Shown one piece after another: positions 35,701 to 48,480 of a DNA stretch of 64,000 nt. The position numbers and the translations under genes are program-made. How positions within the stretch are numbered: the first letter of the stretch is position 1; each line of letters begins with the position of its first letter. The notes under the pieces are model-generated. The model saw only the letters and a program-made list of their open reading frames with translations, searched no databases and had not been told where the DNA came from. Source of the DNA: Polytrichum commune (Eukaryota > Streptophyta > Polytrichopsida > Polytrichales > Polytrichaceae); assembly GCA_950295325.1 (NCBI GenBank), contig OX485803.1, forward strand, positions 39,507,554-39,571,553, given 5' to 3'.

Positions 35701-37709
35701 ATTCCATACATCTCAAAAATTGTCACTACCTTTGTAGGCATGTAAAGTTCCTAAATGATACAACTAAATAAAATCAACACCTTTGCAAGAACTAAGCTAT
35801 ATGGCAAAAACTACTTGGCATGGATGAGAAAACGTAATTTTGAGTTGGAATGTTATTGCTGATGATAATACCTGGCACAGTCCGAGTTTGAGTCTTTGCA
35901 AGAGTTGCATAACCCACAAGAAGACGGACAACATCTTGAGTCCCCGCTGACTCAGTATTGGATGGCTTGTTATAAGCTCTTGCGCATGAGTTTCGAATGT
36001 CACATGGTTGACAAACCTACACTCAACAAAGAAGTACTATTGGCCTCAGAAATCCACAATTTGAGCATCGGATAAGAGTCTTTTACACTAAACATCAGCT
36101 AGCACAGAACTGCCAATAACTTCTACTAGAAGGTAGAACAAGCTACTCAATGCTGACTCATAGTTCAATCCTTTAAGCTCTGGTTCTCATTGAATAAGAG
36201 ATAACTTTTTAGATTTAAAACGTCTGTGAAGATTTCATTTGGAAAAACGCCCTTTAAATGAAAGGGCATTAGAGAAAATAGCAGAATAAACTTTTCGATC
36301 ATGAAGGCCCTCTGACTATAGAGCCTAGTATGTGATTGAGAAAGACCAACTTACGGAGACTTCTGTAATACCAAGAGAAGCTCTGAGCCGCTTGCCTGCA
36401 TTTACAACTTTCCGATCAATCCCTGGGCACCCAAACTCCGCTAGTACTCGCATTTGTTTTTGAGACAGATTGCTGCAACGAAGCCACCATCCAATAAGTT
36501 CACTGCGCCAAGACCCTTCTGATCCAGGAACAGAGAGGAAAGATGTTTTTCCTACCAAACTTGTCTTATTTCTATTTACTCGGAGCATATCCCTGCCTTA
36601 TGAATATGATGCAGTATGAATGACGCAGGTTTCCAGAGGTCCAGAAAACCTGGGCGATAATTTGAGCACTCTCTTTTCCAAATTAATTTCTCAAATTCAA
36701 AATTAATCTGCATGGCTGCGACTTTGAGAACCTACGAAGCTCTCACCAGATAGTGCAATTCTGGGATTTATAAGAATGGTGGTGATATGTACTCAGTGGC
36801 TTTGTAAATGTAAGTCTTCAAGTGACAAGATTCCTCACGTGAATTCAGAGCAATGAAAGTAATAAACCCCTGTTCCGTTCCAGTCACTGAATCCTCAAAA
36901 ATATCATTGCCTATGTCAGAATGAATGGCATGTGCAGTAAACCTCATAAAAATTAGGTACCTGAAAATGTCATCGCGGAACCTCGCAAATGCCATTGAGG
37001 CACGTTTAATTCGGCCGGCATCATCGTCCATCCCTTTGTCGCCCCTTAAATCCGTAGTCTCAGTCTCGAATTCAAAATGTTTGCCAGCTTCCAGCATGTG
37101 CAAGAACTTGTGCCATTCTGGCCATGGGTGGCTAATCATGGGCTCCTCTCCAACTTCCAAAGGGGAAACTTCACTTTCCGTGTCCGTCTCGACTCCACTA
37201 ATTCCGTCCAAGTAATCAACTGTACTCGATGCATCCTCTACTTCCTCATCTACATCACTCACACTGCTCAGAACTCGATTGTCTTCTGCATTATCATTTT
37301 CCGAAAAATTGGCATTCTCTTGCAAATTTTGAGAAAGGGCGGTGGTAGATTCGGCAAATTCTTCTTCCTTAACTGCCTCTGAAGAAATCTCTGTCACTTT
37401 AGGGATCGATGGAACATCCACATCCACAGCCGCATTGGCATTGGCATTGGCCTGGCTATGTGCGGCATCGACGCTGGCGGAAGACAAAGCCCTAATGCTT
37501 CGAAAGCCTAACACACTCACCCTTGCTCTATCTGCTTTCCACAAAGGAACAGAAACCTGAGGAGCGTGAGAATGGGATCTAAGAATGTACGAGGAGGACG
37601 AACTCAAACCTCGCCCTCTGAAGTTTGCGTTTGCGAGGCAGAAAGATCCCTGCCTGAAGTAAACTCGCCATGTCCTCTGTAAAATCTGTGTGCTACACGA
37701 GAGCGCCAT
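32734..37709 (-). CDS. Organelle RanBP2-type zinc-finger protein, OZ/VAR3-like, with RGG tail
   Basis: Proteins of this family bind organelle RNA-editing or plastid-development partners. The exons are 37709-36961, 36592-36355, 36016-35872, 35711-35480, 35306-35208, 34906-34796, 34328-33331 and 33002-32734 (2841 nt, 946 residues). Residues 1-75 are basic and Ser-rich, like a targeting peptide. Next comes an acidic stretch (about 100-200), a conserved helical region (FARFRDDIFRDMLRV, DIRNSCARAYNKPSNT near 330-350), then three RanBP2 fingers with W-x-C-x2-C...N-x6-C-x2-C (about 447-478, 481-510 and 518-549). An Arg/Ser/Asp-rich domain follows, with 14-residue repeats of the type RGRASFERSDD, then acidic blocks and a C-terminal Gly/Arg-rich RGG region (about 880-946). 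Whether it enters plastids, mitochondria or both cannot be seen. Exon 4 relies on a weak acceptor (TTTTTGAG). Confidence 0.85.
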
Positions 37710-38615
37710 GGCTCCGACACCGGCTCTTCAACCGGACCGTTAATGCTCTCTTGCGAATTCAATTAAATGCACACTGGTATTCCTCAATACCTTACGGGGG
37801 ACTCAAAGTTCGGCAGGCCGAGGTGCTCCGCCATGCTCAAAGCTTCGATCAAGTGAAGCCCGGCGATGTTGCTGTTGCCACACCCTTGCACAAGAGATCC
37901 ATGCGATAAGTGAGCAGGCGCTGAGGAAACCCCTTAAACCCTAAACCCTGGTATGTTTCACAACCAGCCGCCTTCAAACCCTGGCGGGGAGGTGCTGACA
38001 TGGACACACAAGATATGCCTAGCTGGACACCTTAGTACATGCTGAGGTGGCTGAAACCTTACCAACCAGTAAGTAAGGGCCGGTTTAGACTACGGTGAAG
38101 AAGTACACCAGTGAAAAAAATTAGGGGAATGGAATGGCTACAGAATGGGTTCACCAGCCAGGGTTTATACTCAATGGAAGAAATCTTTTATTCATAGCAA
38201 CCACTTCCAACTGTCCATTTCAGTTGGTGCAATAATTGTTCTATGCAATCACAAGCAAATGTTGACCCCTCGAGATCCAAGTTGGCATAAATGTAGCGTT
38301 AAGTGCCCTTCATTGAAGTGGGTTCTATTCCCCATGCCGGCGTGGTGCTCACCACCTTAATAGTCCACCAAACTATGGTGGAGGGTCCTTGGACCTTGCT
38401 GTATGGGTACCTCAAAGCCCTTTGGGGGGACTCCATGTCCGGTATCCTCAAGGCACTAGTGGCTAGCTAGGAACTAGTATAGTGTGTCACTATAGTCCTG
38501 CACCACTAGTATTATGCCCTGAGGGTTTAATGCCAAGGGTGGGTCGAACGGGCATTCCAATCACACTGATCACATGGTCAGCGTTTCTTCTTCTTCTGCC
38601 CTTCATTGCATCCGT
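37710..38615. other. Upstream region of the OZ-like gene and unassigned sequence
   Basis: A double telo-box (AAACCCTAAACCCT) at 37936-37949 lies about 230 bp before the start codon of the minus-strand gene. The stretch 38060-38560 has short inverted runs (GGTGCTCACCACC, CCACCAAACTATGGTGG) but no recognised gene. Confidence 0.45.
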
Positions 38616-39410
38616 GTGGAATGCGTGTGGAAAAAGGAAGTGACATTGGAGAATGTTAAAAAAGTGGAGAGGAATGAATAGAAATTGGTGGAGTTCACGA
38701 GGAGTATGTGCAGATAATCGTGGTTGGAGGTTTGGGAGGATAATTTGAGGTTGGGTGTGCATGGTTTAACGTTGAATTGAGGTGGTATGGCCGATAATTT
38801 TGCTTGTGCATGCAATGTATGTTTAGGTTGTCTGATAGAGGTCAAGTATGTGGAGCTAGGAGCTAGGGTGTATAATTTGAGGTGTGTTGGCAAAGGGAAG
38901 GGGAGAGTCAAGTGTATGTATGTGAGAGAGTGATGGATTGAGTGGTAAAATGAAGTTTGATGTGGTGATGAAGGGAATGTGTGTGTTTTATGAGTGGATG
39001 GAAAAGAGCGATAGTTGAGAAGAGGTAGGATGGTTAGTTAAGTGTGAGGTGTAGATGTTAGGTTTGGGTAGTCAAGAGGTTGAGTGGAGAGAAATACCCG
39101 ATGTAAATGTGTTGGTTGCAAGTGGTGGAAGGAGTATGCTCCCGATGTGCATAGAGAAAGGCAAGTGGCGAGCATCGAAATGCAGTCGAAAGTTAGGAGT
39201 TGTCGAGGTATTGTGATGGAGGATATTATTGGTGTTGAAGGGGAGTTTGGAGAAGGTATCGGAAGTCCGGTAAGGATTATGCTAAGGTCGGTGCCTTGAG
39301 GAAGGCATTTGGATCGAGGAGTTGAAATAAGCTAAGCGAGTGAAGGAGGGAGATTTGAAGAAGTGAAGGTTTGGTTTGAGATGACCCTAAACTACTGGGT
39401 GATAATGGAG
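38616..39410. other. Cytosine-depleted, G-rich island
   Basis: The plus strand is almost free of C over long runs: I count three C in 38881-39060. No repeat unit or gene explains it. The minus strand reads open in places as Pro/Ser/Thr/Leu-rich frames because of the composition. Confidence 0.6.
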
Positions 39411-39520
39411 AGGTACCCATTTTCGAATGAAGTGCTTGACATGTTGATTCATGTTGTGAAATCTTCTCTCTACTTGATGGAAAGAAAAAAACTAGGTAGG
39501 TAGGTAGGAAGTCAAGAGTC

Positions 39521-39611
39521 CGCCCACCCCAAGGTAGGTAGTAAACCCCACCTTGGATCAAAAGGATTCTTGATGAGTAGGGTACGACCAACGGGCTCAA
39601 ATTCATGTTGG
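39521..39611 (+). repeat. Short dispersed repeat (copy 3 of 3)
   Basis: It contains CCCACCCCAAGGTAGGTAGT, a later AAGGATTCTTGA block and the CAACGGGCTCAAATTCA end shared with the copy at 26816. Confidence 0.7.
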
Positions 39612-39626
39612 AAGGCTTGACATTGG

Positions 39627-39669
<43 letters not shown>
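39627..39669. repeat. (TTTA)n microsatellite
   Basis: About ten perfect TTTA units. Confidence 0.95.
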
Positions 39670-39670
<1 letters not shown>

Positions 39671-39715
39671 GTTCATCTCAACCTAATGGCCACCCAATAG
39701 CCATTCTCTAATAGG

Positions 39716-40107
39716 TATTACATTGAATATAGTATTTATTGTTTATATGGTACTTTATGTCATTGTGGTAACTTTTACAGTGACACTTTTATGATTAAGT
39801 TTACAAATATTGCCATCCCAACTTACTTTTGGTTCATCTAGATGCCATTGTTGAAACAATGTATGATACATTTTGCATCCTTATATTTTGTAATGAAATA
39901 TCGTACTGGACGATCAAAATTCAGATGAAAATCACTTAATAAGTGGTCATTTTGCATCATATAAATCTACAACACCCAAAAACATTTACAAGGAAGGACA
40001 AAATAATGTGAAGTGTACATTTGGTGTTGGTGACATTACACAGCGGTTTACATTTAGTATTGCGAGAAAAATAGAATTGGTGACACTAAATACAACATTT
40101 AGTGTAG
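39716..40107 (-). mobile_element. MITE family A copy, reverse orientation
   Basis: Read on the minus strand it starts CTACACTAAATGTTGTATTT, continues with CACCAATTCTATTT, ACATTATTTTGTCCTTCCTT, GTGTTGTAGATTT and CACTTATTAAGTGA, and ends near ATATTCAATGTAA. The order matches the plus-strand copies. Confidence 0.78.
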
Positions 40108-40969
40108 TTATAACTTACGACAATATAATCCATAGTGTGTGACTTTACTTGGCCACTTCCAATATAAGGTAGAAATACCATAACCCACTACTAACCACCC
40201 TCTAGCCGTGCACTAGACTGCCGTCATAATGGTGAAGTGCCATTTCTAAAACTGATCATGGCTCGGCGGCAACTTCAATGCGTGTACACTTTGTGTAGCC
40301 AATGGGAGTCAAGTGTTAATGTACTCATTTAGGCGATATTTTGTATGGAAATGTGGATTACCGTGTTCAGTGTAGGGAGAATCTAGTGAATGAGTTTCCA
40401 CTTTGAAACATTGTACTAGAGTAGTATTTCTTGTATAGAACAGAAAAAACATGAAACAACTTGCATTCTTCATGAATCCTTCTCGTCTATCTTGGGAAAT
40501 TCTCTCATAATTGTCAGACCAATCTTCAATGCGAATCGCTTTATTTTCACGGGTTATGGTATTTCTACCTTATATATAGGTGCTCAATTCAGAGAAGTAA
40601 CCCGAATGACATCGCATATCTTAAAGGAAGAAGTGCACTCCCAGAGACCCGGCGACATGATGGCCAATGTGGAGTGTAGGTACTTTGCACATGCTTGGTG
40701 TCTGAAAAAACATGGAAGTTGGTTGAAAACGTCAACTTATCAATGACATCAAGACTGAAGTTGCCTCTGACATCATAGAAAAGTTCACTTCCCGTGCAAT
40801 GAACTCATTGGTGTTGTTGATTGGAACGTCGCAATGAACTCATTGGCCCTCACCGGACACCGCTCGGTGACTACATCATTCAACCCAAAATTATATTGAA
40901 ATGTTCTTAAAGAAAAAAAACCAACAATAGATTTATCATTTTACATCAACGATTGTTAATGTTCCTATG
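40108..40969. other. Intergenic, no recognised gene
   Basis: The longest frame (40492-40746) has no recognisable motif. Confidence 0.4.
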
Positions 40970-40971
40970 TA

Positions 40972-41796
40972 CAGTCTAACCTTGATAATGTCACCCTTGT
41001 TAATAGAACACCTTGATATTGTCACCTAGAAGTTTGAAACCGATTTTCATAGTGTAAAACTCCCTTGTTATTATCCCTATCACCCTTGGTAATGTCACTA
41101 TCTTTTTCCAAAATCCGTAGTGTAAATGTGATAATACCAAGTAGAAAAGTTGTCGAAGGCAAGCTTGTAGAAAAGCTTTGTCCTTTGGAGTACATAAACA
41201 TGGAAGGTGAAGATGATTTTGAGGTGGAATATTCTACTAAGGAGCTTGTGCAATTAGTGCAAGATGGTGAACAAGTTCTTGATTCCATGGAAGTAGACCC
41301 ATTGATTGTTGATAGCAGTGATGATGAGTCTAAAGTAGTGAAGCTAAGCGATGCACAAAAATGTCCTAAAGATGTTTTGAATTTTATGGCTAGCCAAGGT
41401 TCTCAGATTTTCAACACTCTGGAGTTGTTAGGAATGGAAAAAATCCATGACAAACTCATTAGAATTGGTGTTGCACATTTAATGTCAACAAAACAATGTG
41501 ACATTAGAAGCTTCTTTGTCTCTAGTGAGAGGTCTTTACTTGATCTCAATGACACATTATAATGTGCTCTTGTTGTTATTCACAATTTTGAATTACATTT
41601 TACATTCAAAAACATTGAAGTCTCTTATTTGTTATTATTTTTTACATTGTAATTTTATTTTGATTTTCTACCTATTTTTTGATAATATCACATTATGCAC
41701 AAATCTTCAAACTGTGACATTATCAAATATGTCACACCTTGGTTATATCACTCTTTTTGGTGAAACGGATGGTGTGACATTATCAAGGTTAGAATG
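40972..41796 (+). mobile_element. Pogo/Tigger-type DNA transposon, internal deletion derivative
   Basis: The 825-bp element has terminal inverted repeats CAGTCTAACCTTGATAATGT and ACATTATCAAGGTTAGAATG, and TA on both sides (40970-40971 and 41797-41798). This fits the Tc1/mariner-pogo superfamily. Subterminal copies of an AATGTCAC(C)CTTG-like motif recur inside both ends. The frame 41065-41562 keeps only an acidic, transposase C-terminus-like tail (VDSSDDES, then CDIRSFF near the end). The DDE core is gone. Confidence 0.8.
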
Positions 41797-41798
41797 TA

Positions 41799-42148
41799 CC
41801 TCTTCTTGAGAATAAAACTCGTGTGAAGACAAGTTTAAAGGCACCATGATCTCGTTATTCTCGCAGTTGATTGATGTTAGGCTGATCTACGAACCTCGCA
41901 AACCTCACTTGACCTTTTCAAGTGACACAGGGCCCCCCTCGAGATGGAGAGTGGAGATCATTACCAATTTGTCTTTAATAACCAAGGAGTTGCGTTTGCG
42001 ATCCTTAGAATGATACGATCAATGTTCCTGTTGTAGTATGTAGTTACCCACCTTGGAGAAAAGTTGGTGTTGGAAGTGGGTGCTTCTACCTTATGTGTTG
42101 TGAACCCTTACCCCCAAAACTTTGTGATGTGGTTGAATACTAGTAAGC
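41799..42148. other. Intergenic, no recognised gene
   Basis: I see nothing I can name in this stretch. Confidence 0.4.
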
Positions 42149-42371
42149 TACACCGTTCATGGTATTTAGTGTCACTTATTGTTTGAAGGTACACAATACT
42201 ATAACTTTTTACTAAGGATGTAATTTCTTATCAAGTAAAAGTCATTTATGTTATATAATGTCCATACAACCTATTTAATCTTTGTAGATACACAACGGAA
42301 CTTGTCATAAGAAGCTAACATGTTGCGTAATCTCAAATACGAAGTGACACAAAATACCATAAACAACGTAG
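42149..42371. mobile_element. MITE family B copy
   Basis: The left arm CTACACCGTTCATGGTATTT and the right arm AAATACCATAAACAACGTAG are near inverses. Internal CTATAACTTTTTACTA and AATGTCCATACAACC blocks match the copy at 19212. Confidence 0.75.
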
Positions 42372-42561
42372 CATTAAGTTATACAATGCTATATCTTTTT
42401 ACTATTGATATAGTTTTTTTACCAAGTAAGGTTGTTATCGTTCTCCAATGTCGAAACAACCAATTTGGCATTTGTTGGTAAAGTATGAGATATACAATAA
42501 GCAGACATAGTAGTGTGTCTTTCCAAATGGTAAGCGACACATAATATCATATTTATTGTAG
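42372..42561. mobile_element. MITE family B copy, left end missing, abutting the previous copy
   Basis: It aligns with 30830-31014 (CTTTTTAC.ATTGATATAG, GTCGAAACAACCAATTTGGC, TGAGATATACA, CCAAATGGTAAG). The first 30-40 bases of the family are absent, where it meets the copy at 42149-42371. Confidence 0.7.
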
Positions 42562-45500
42562 CAATAAAGACACGATAAAACATATTTTATACTAAAATAA
42601 AGAAAGAAAGAAACATTACTCTGGTGTGCCACTCGCGTGAATTATGGTGTTGCTTCATTTACAAGTTGGATTAAGTCTATATGTCATCCCAAAACGGGCA
42701 TAACGAGAATTAGACCCCCCCCCCCCGACGACTACTACCTCCTTTTGAAGGCAAACCATATATAACTTAGTGCCACATATCACACAATGTTGGTATAGTA
42801 TATAGGTGCATGCATGGTACCCCCATAATCAACATCAACAATGGTATTAAGGAACCTACATGTGGATATCAAAATTGTAATACCAATCAAACGTTGATAT
42901 TTGGTGGGTATGTCAAGGTGAGAGAGTCTTTGTTTACCTGAGTTATTATTTGGGTCAATATCATTCTAAATCATGTTGATACTTGGTTGATACCATGACA
43001 ATGTTAACTAGATTTTAAAGTTCTTGCATGATATATAGACCCAAATGGTGTATATAAGAAACAAAAAAAAACATTGTCAAATACATATACCATACCATAT
43101 CAAGACATGTGGAATCCCCATTACAAACACTCGAATGGTATCAATAAAAGGCCATACGAGACCAACACCAGTGAACAGAGAGAACCAACCGCCAGTTACA
43201 GATGGACCGGTTGAGGTTGAGAAATAACCTCTTCAAATTCAAGACTTCATGACAATTACCAGTCCGTTTAGAATAATTTACATAATATTCTTCAACTTAA
43301 TAAAGAAAAACCAAAAGATGTCAACATGTAACCGGTTGGTCTTGGAGAAATTAAGATCTCCACTAATTATGCCCAAAAATCTCTCTAGACATTGGCTCCG
43401 TTGGGGTTTTTTTAATATGATGAATATTCTATACTCGTGTTCACAACATTGATTGGTTCAGCATTGTCTGATCAAGAATGTATTCCTACACGAGTGTTTT
43501 GAGGGGGTGATGTGCAGAAGACTACAAGGATGTTGAGGCAGGGCCGTCGCCAACCTTGATTTCCAAGGTAGACCTGCTCGGGAAATCGAATTCTATCCAG
43601 TGCATAATTTTTAAGGGAAAAAATATCGTTCTATTCAGTGTCCATTTCCTCTAGTAAACTCCATTAAATCCCATGCACTTATAAGGGCTTAGGACGGCTT
43701 GTACGACCGTTTCCGGAAGTATGTTATGCGTACGCTATGTCTGCTTTTGTTGGGTTATGTCCTCCGGAGACCACCCGGGGACCCGTTCCGACTTCCGCTT
43801 TATGTAGACTTTGTATATGACCTAAGTTTTTAGGTGGGCCCTTCGGACCCAGGGTAGGCCTGACGATGATCTTGTGTTGAGGTGTTTTTTCATGTTCTTT
43901 AGATCAGTTGAACACCTTCTTCTTCTTTATCCTTTTTTGAAAAGTGTGTCTTTCCACACACGGAACCTTGAATTGTGTCAAGTGATTCATCCGCTGCGTT
44001 TGAGTGGACTTGAAATTATTGCGTGATTCCATCTAGATGTGAGATTCGTCACAAGCAGCGGGATAAGTGAAGTGTTTATGCCTGAACCTTGGTCACAATG
44101 CCTAGCTCAATTCCACACAATTAACACATCCAAATAAGCTTTGTTGCACATAGCAAACTTCAAATATTCTCCCTCAAATGAACCCAACAATTTCACATAC
44201 TAGGAATATCAACATTTTCCTATTTTGCACATAGGTCGTGATGGGTATATAAAGTGGTAGATTATATATATATATATATATATATAACATGCGTGTTTAC
44301 ACCGAGTTTGACACACAAATTAGGTCAAATCCCATCGTGTTGCATGGTTCCTTTATTGTGGCCACGTTTATAGCTTCACGTACATTTTTGGCTAGATTGG
44401 ATCGATTCAAGACTTGTCTCGTGTAATCAAAACTCGTGAATCACGAGAATTATCGATTGAAATTTCAAACTTACAATAGAAATGCAAGAGTCATAAGACA
44501 TTCAAGAGGATAATCTCTTCCTCCTTGGATGATCTCATGGATCCTCCCAATTGTGTTCGATTGATACTACACCTAGAACGATGTCTACATTTTGAACACA
44601 TGGTCTAATCTCCTTGTCACACATGTCGTTTTGGGGTCGCTCCTCGACCACAAGCCTTGCCATCTACCCCTCACAACATAGGCTTCCAATTAAGAAAGAG
44701 TGGCCATACAATCCTCCCCATGCCACTTACGTTGTAGAATGTTCCGGTTGGTGGTGGCTAAGGCTCTCATTGCTTTAATAGCTTCAAGTGCAGGCTACTC
44801 ACCTCCCCACACCCATCATCATCATCATCATGCACCGAAAACGCAAGAACTCCAAAAGACGTAATAATAGCAAGGATACACAAGATTTCCACTCAGTTAA
44901 GGGCTAAGGTAGGGGTGGCAATTTCCGTGCAGGTCCTAAAGTCGATCCCTATGTCGGACGCACCTATCTAGGTGCTTTTACTTGTGTTTACAAAAGCACC
45001 TATCAATGTGCTTTTACCGTTCACAGCGCTGCCATCATTTCATTGGCTGCTAGCGGTTGGTTTTAGAAATCCACCCTGTGGATATACCACGTACCCTATG
45101 TGCGAGTGTTGGTCACTCTACTTGTGTTTTAGAAGGTTGAAGTTGAGGCCACATTGCCTAAGGTATGTGGGTGTTATTTGGGTCGTATTTCGTGTTCTCT
45201 GGCTCTTACTGATTATACTTACATAACAAAATATGTGTTGCAAAACCACTATGAAATGTATGCAAAAATCGGATTGAAAATTGGACCCCCCCCCCCCCCG
45301 CTTATTTAGACATGGTTATCGGAAGTGCATATTCATTGATTTCTTAAGTGGATGTATAGAGTCATTCCAACAAGTGTAGAGTAGTTATTGATATTTGAAA
45401 ATGTAGTCCAATCTCTTCCAAACATTTGTTTTTATGATGCTTACCTTTTGTATTCTCCTTGAAGCACATACCAATCAAATTATAGGGGTCCGATTAAGAG

Positions 45501-48480
45501 AACAAGCCACTCAAGACCCAACTACCTTAAGTGACAACTGTTTGTAAGCATCCACATGTGTCAATGATTTATGAACTTGATTCAGAGCTATTGAATTTTT
45601 TTTAAGGATGTATTATGTTGGATATGCTTTAACTAGTGTTATGAAAAAATGAATACTATATTTTTATTAATTTATTTATTTTTCTAGCAGTGAAATTGAC
45701 CCTTGTGTTAAATAAACAATTCGAAATTAGTAATATAAAATAACAATTCAAAGCACTCGGCTTTAGCCCCGATAATACAACATGTTGATTATATGACACA
45801 TTTTCCGTCGACCTAACTTTTTAGTGCTAATTTACCCCGATAACATGACTACGACACTTGTAATATGATATTTTTAGGCAAGATTTGTCATATAGTAGAG
45901 GTAATCAATGTGTACATGTGGTGGGACCCATAATAAGGATTTGCCTTGGGATCAAGGAGTATATGGTGAATTCATCTATGAATTAGCTTAAATCAACTCA
46001 AGTTAATGGTTTTAAACCTTGGTTTCAAAACATACATTACACTTTTCATTCTTTGGGTTTGGACGGAGGTTGGAGGGTTTAGGGATTGCTAGGTCTGCAA
46101 ACTATAATTATGAAGTTGTTGATTTCTCTTCTTGATTTAAAATATGTCCTCACATCATAATCTTATATCTATGTAGATTGGAAATTACAATCCTAATTGA
46201 CTTATAAACCTAGATTTGCCCATGCCACTCTTCAATTTCTTGGCTCTAGAGGTGACAACAATCTTTAGTGACAAATGCTTTTCATTTCAGTTATATTTTC
46301 ACCAATTTTGGTGTTGATGACCGAGTTGGTGGATTTGGAATGGGGTAGACAACTCCATTTGGGTTTAAATTTGAAGGAAGAGTCAATGAAGGGGAATGAT
46401 GGGGATGACCAACCAACACCAATAGAGCCAACACTTCCTTAAACCCATTAGTAAGCCCAATTACTACCAAAGCATCCTTCAAAGTTTTCAGTTGAAGATG
46501 GGATGAACATGCAATCTTTTATGGATAAATTGAATAACATGTCAATTTCCAACATCGTCAAACCTCATCTGAAGACAACATTTTCTTATTTTCGTAGTGT
46601 ATGATATGGTGAAGATACCATCATAAGAATTTTTTTTTTTCCTCTCCATATTGTGTGACATTGTGAGCATAAAAATGTTCATTTCGTACTTATGTATCTT
46701 CATCATGTATACAAAATGTTAGTTTACATTGAAATAGGCCATTTTCTTGAAAAAACTCCATAGTACAGCATTTGAGGCCAAAATGTCATATTGTGCAAAA
46801 TATAGCATTTGGATAATACGACACTTTCTTGTGCAACCAAATGTATCACATTAAAGGGGGAGAATAATATGGAAATTTGAACAACCAACTAAAAATTGAT
46901 TAGAGTATTTGAATCGCAATCACCTTCATCTAGGTGCTTGGTAATGTTACGGAATTAGAGATCTTGGAGGTTTTTGTTGAAGCGAAAAAGACTAGGATGT
47001 TGATGTTGGAGGATGTGTCAATGGATAAAAGAATCAGAGGAGGACCATGACAAACACAACGTTGACATTATTGAAGACCATGTCACACTATTTGTATAAG
47101 GTAGGTGGGCCCACTTTGGCAACTTATCCTAACTAAACACCTTTATTTGAGTAGTGTGCGTCATGTGCGTTTCTAAGAACAAATACCAAAAAAAAAAGTG
47201 TTTACACAAGATTGGAATATGTGCTCAAATTTTTATGTGTTAGCCATTCAAGGTTCAACAATCAACATGATTGGGGTTCTTGAAATGGCATCGTAAACCT
47301 CATGTTGCCTGCTCTTGTAGTCGGAAATTGCGAACATGAATCTCCAAGTCATGTTGACCAAACACATTCTCAAAGAAGTAGCCATAGCCATAGGAAGAGG
47401 CGCGCGCACACACACTCAACAATATCTATAGGGAAATGCGCCCTAACGGGGACTGAAGTTCTTCTTCTTCTTCTATAGGGAAATGCTCTAGGTTAATTTT
47501 TTTTTTGTTTGATCATCATCACACACATAGTCGTTGTCATGACTCCCATCTGAATATTTACTACGATTTGATTGAATTGACATCATGATAGAATTTGGAA
47601 TTCAGTGAAACACCACAACACCGTAAACACTTTACTAGAGGAAACACCGTAAATGATTTATGACTCAACCGTCTTTCATAAGCCTAAGAATACACATACC
47701 ATTTCAAAAACAAGCCTAGGTGGCATCCAAAATCATCTACAATTTTTATTGGAAAATGACATGTCATCAATGAGCTCCACAATGATGACTATTTGTTAAA
47801 GAAAAAGTAGAGGTATGCAAAAAAGAAAACAATGGTGTAATTGAGGTATATAGAACTCAAGTTAATGCTACTAGTTAATAAAAGAGATACTCATGGTTAT
47901 AGTCATCAACAATGTCTACTATATAACACTTTACCCGTTCTCAAGGATGATTTATTTTCAATGGCCACACTAAACTACTCACTTCTCATAAACACTTTAC
48001 CTCTACTTCATAACAATATTGTACACAAAGAATGACTTACCTCTCTAAATTCCCCTAATTGGTTGACTCTACATATTTATGGCACCCCCCTATTAATGAC
48101 ATGGAATTAAACAATGGGAATTATGTTTCCAATTCCACATATAATTTTTCCCGTTGTTTCAAAGTAAGAATTGTCTAATCTTGTTAGTGTTCGCATAGAA
48201 CATAGATTGTCATTTCAAGCTTCAAAATTGGAGTTGAGAAGCAAACAATGATAATCTAGACACATCTTCTCGTTTTTTTGGAATGGCCATGTGTGCCCTT
48301 CTAATTGTGTTGTCTATTGATCCCATACTGGTTAAAATGATACGAGACATAGCTTAATCTCATTGTTGGACACATCTATATGATGCTCTTAAAAATTGCA
48401 AGCAAATTTGCCGCATATCACTCAAATATAGATGTCCCATTCAGAAGAGTGACCTCATGAGGCTCCATTGCTTAGTAGTG
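42562..48480. other. Gene-poor, decayed repeat region
   Basis: No gene is recognised. There are C-runs (42717-42726 and 45286-45299) and a (TA)n tract at 44262-44285. The stretch 43500-44100 begins with a purine run and TGATGTGCAG (GAGGGGGTGATG, near 43500) and could be an LTR, but no coding region adjoins it. A short motif GTAGTCCAATCTC recurs with similar flanks near 45401, 50881 and 60201 (GTGGTCCAATCTC). Confidence 0.4.

Noticed and set aside
43500-44110. Candidate LTR starting TGATGTGCAG after a purine run
   Set aside because: No matching second LTR or pol region is found nearby, so it is mentioned only in the intergenic entry.
45780-46860. Possible second pogo-like element with GATAATAC-type ends
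   Set aside because: The ends do not form convincing inverted repeats and no transposase remnant is visible.
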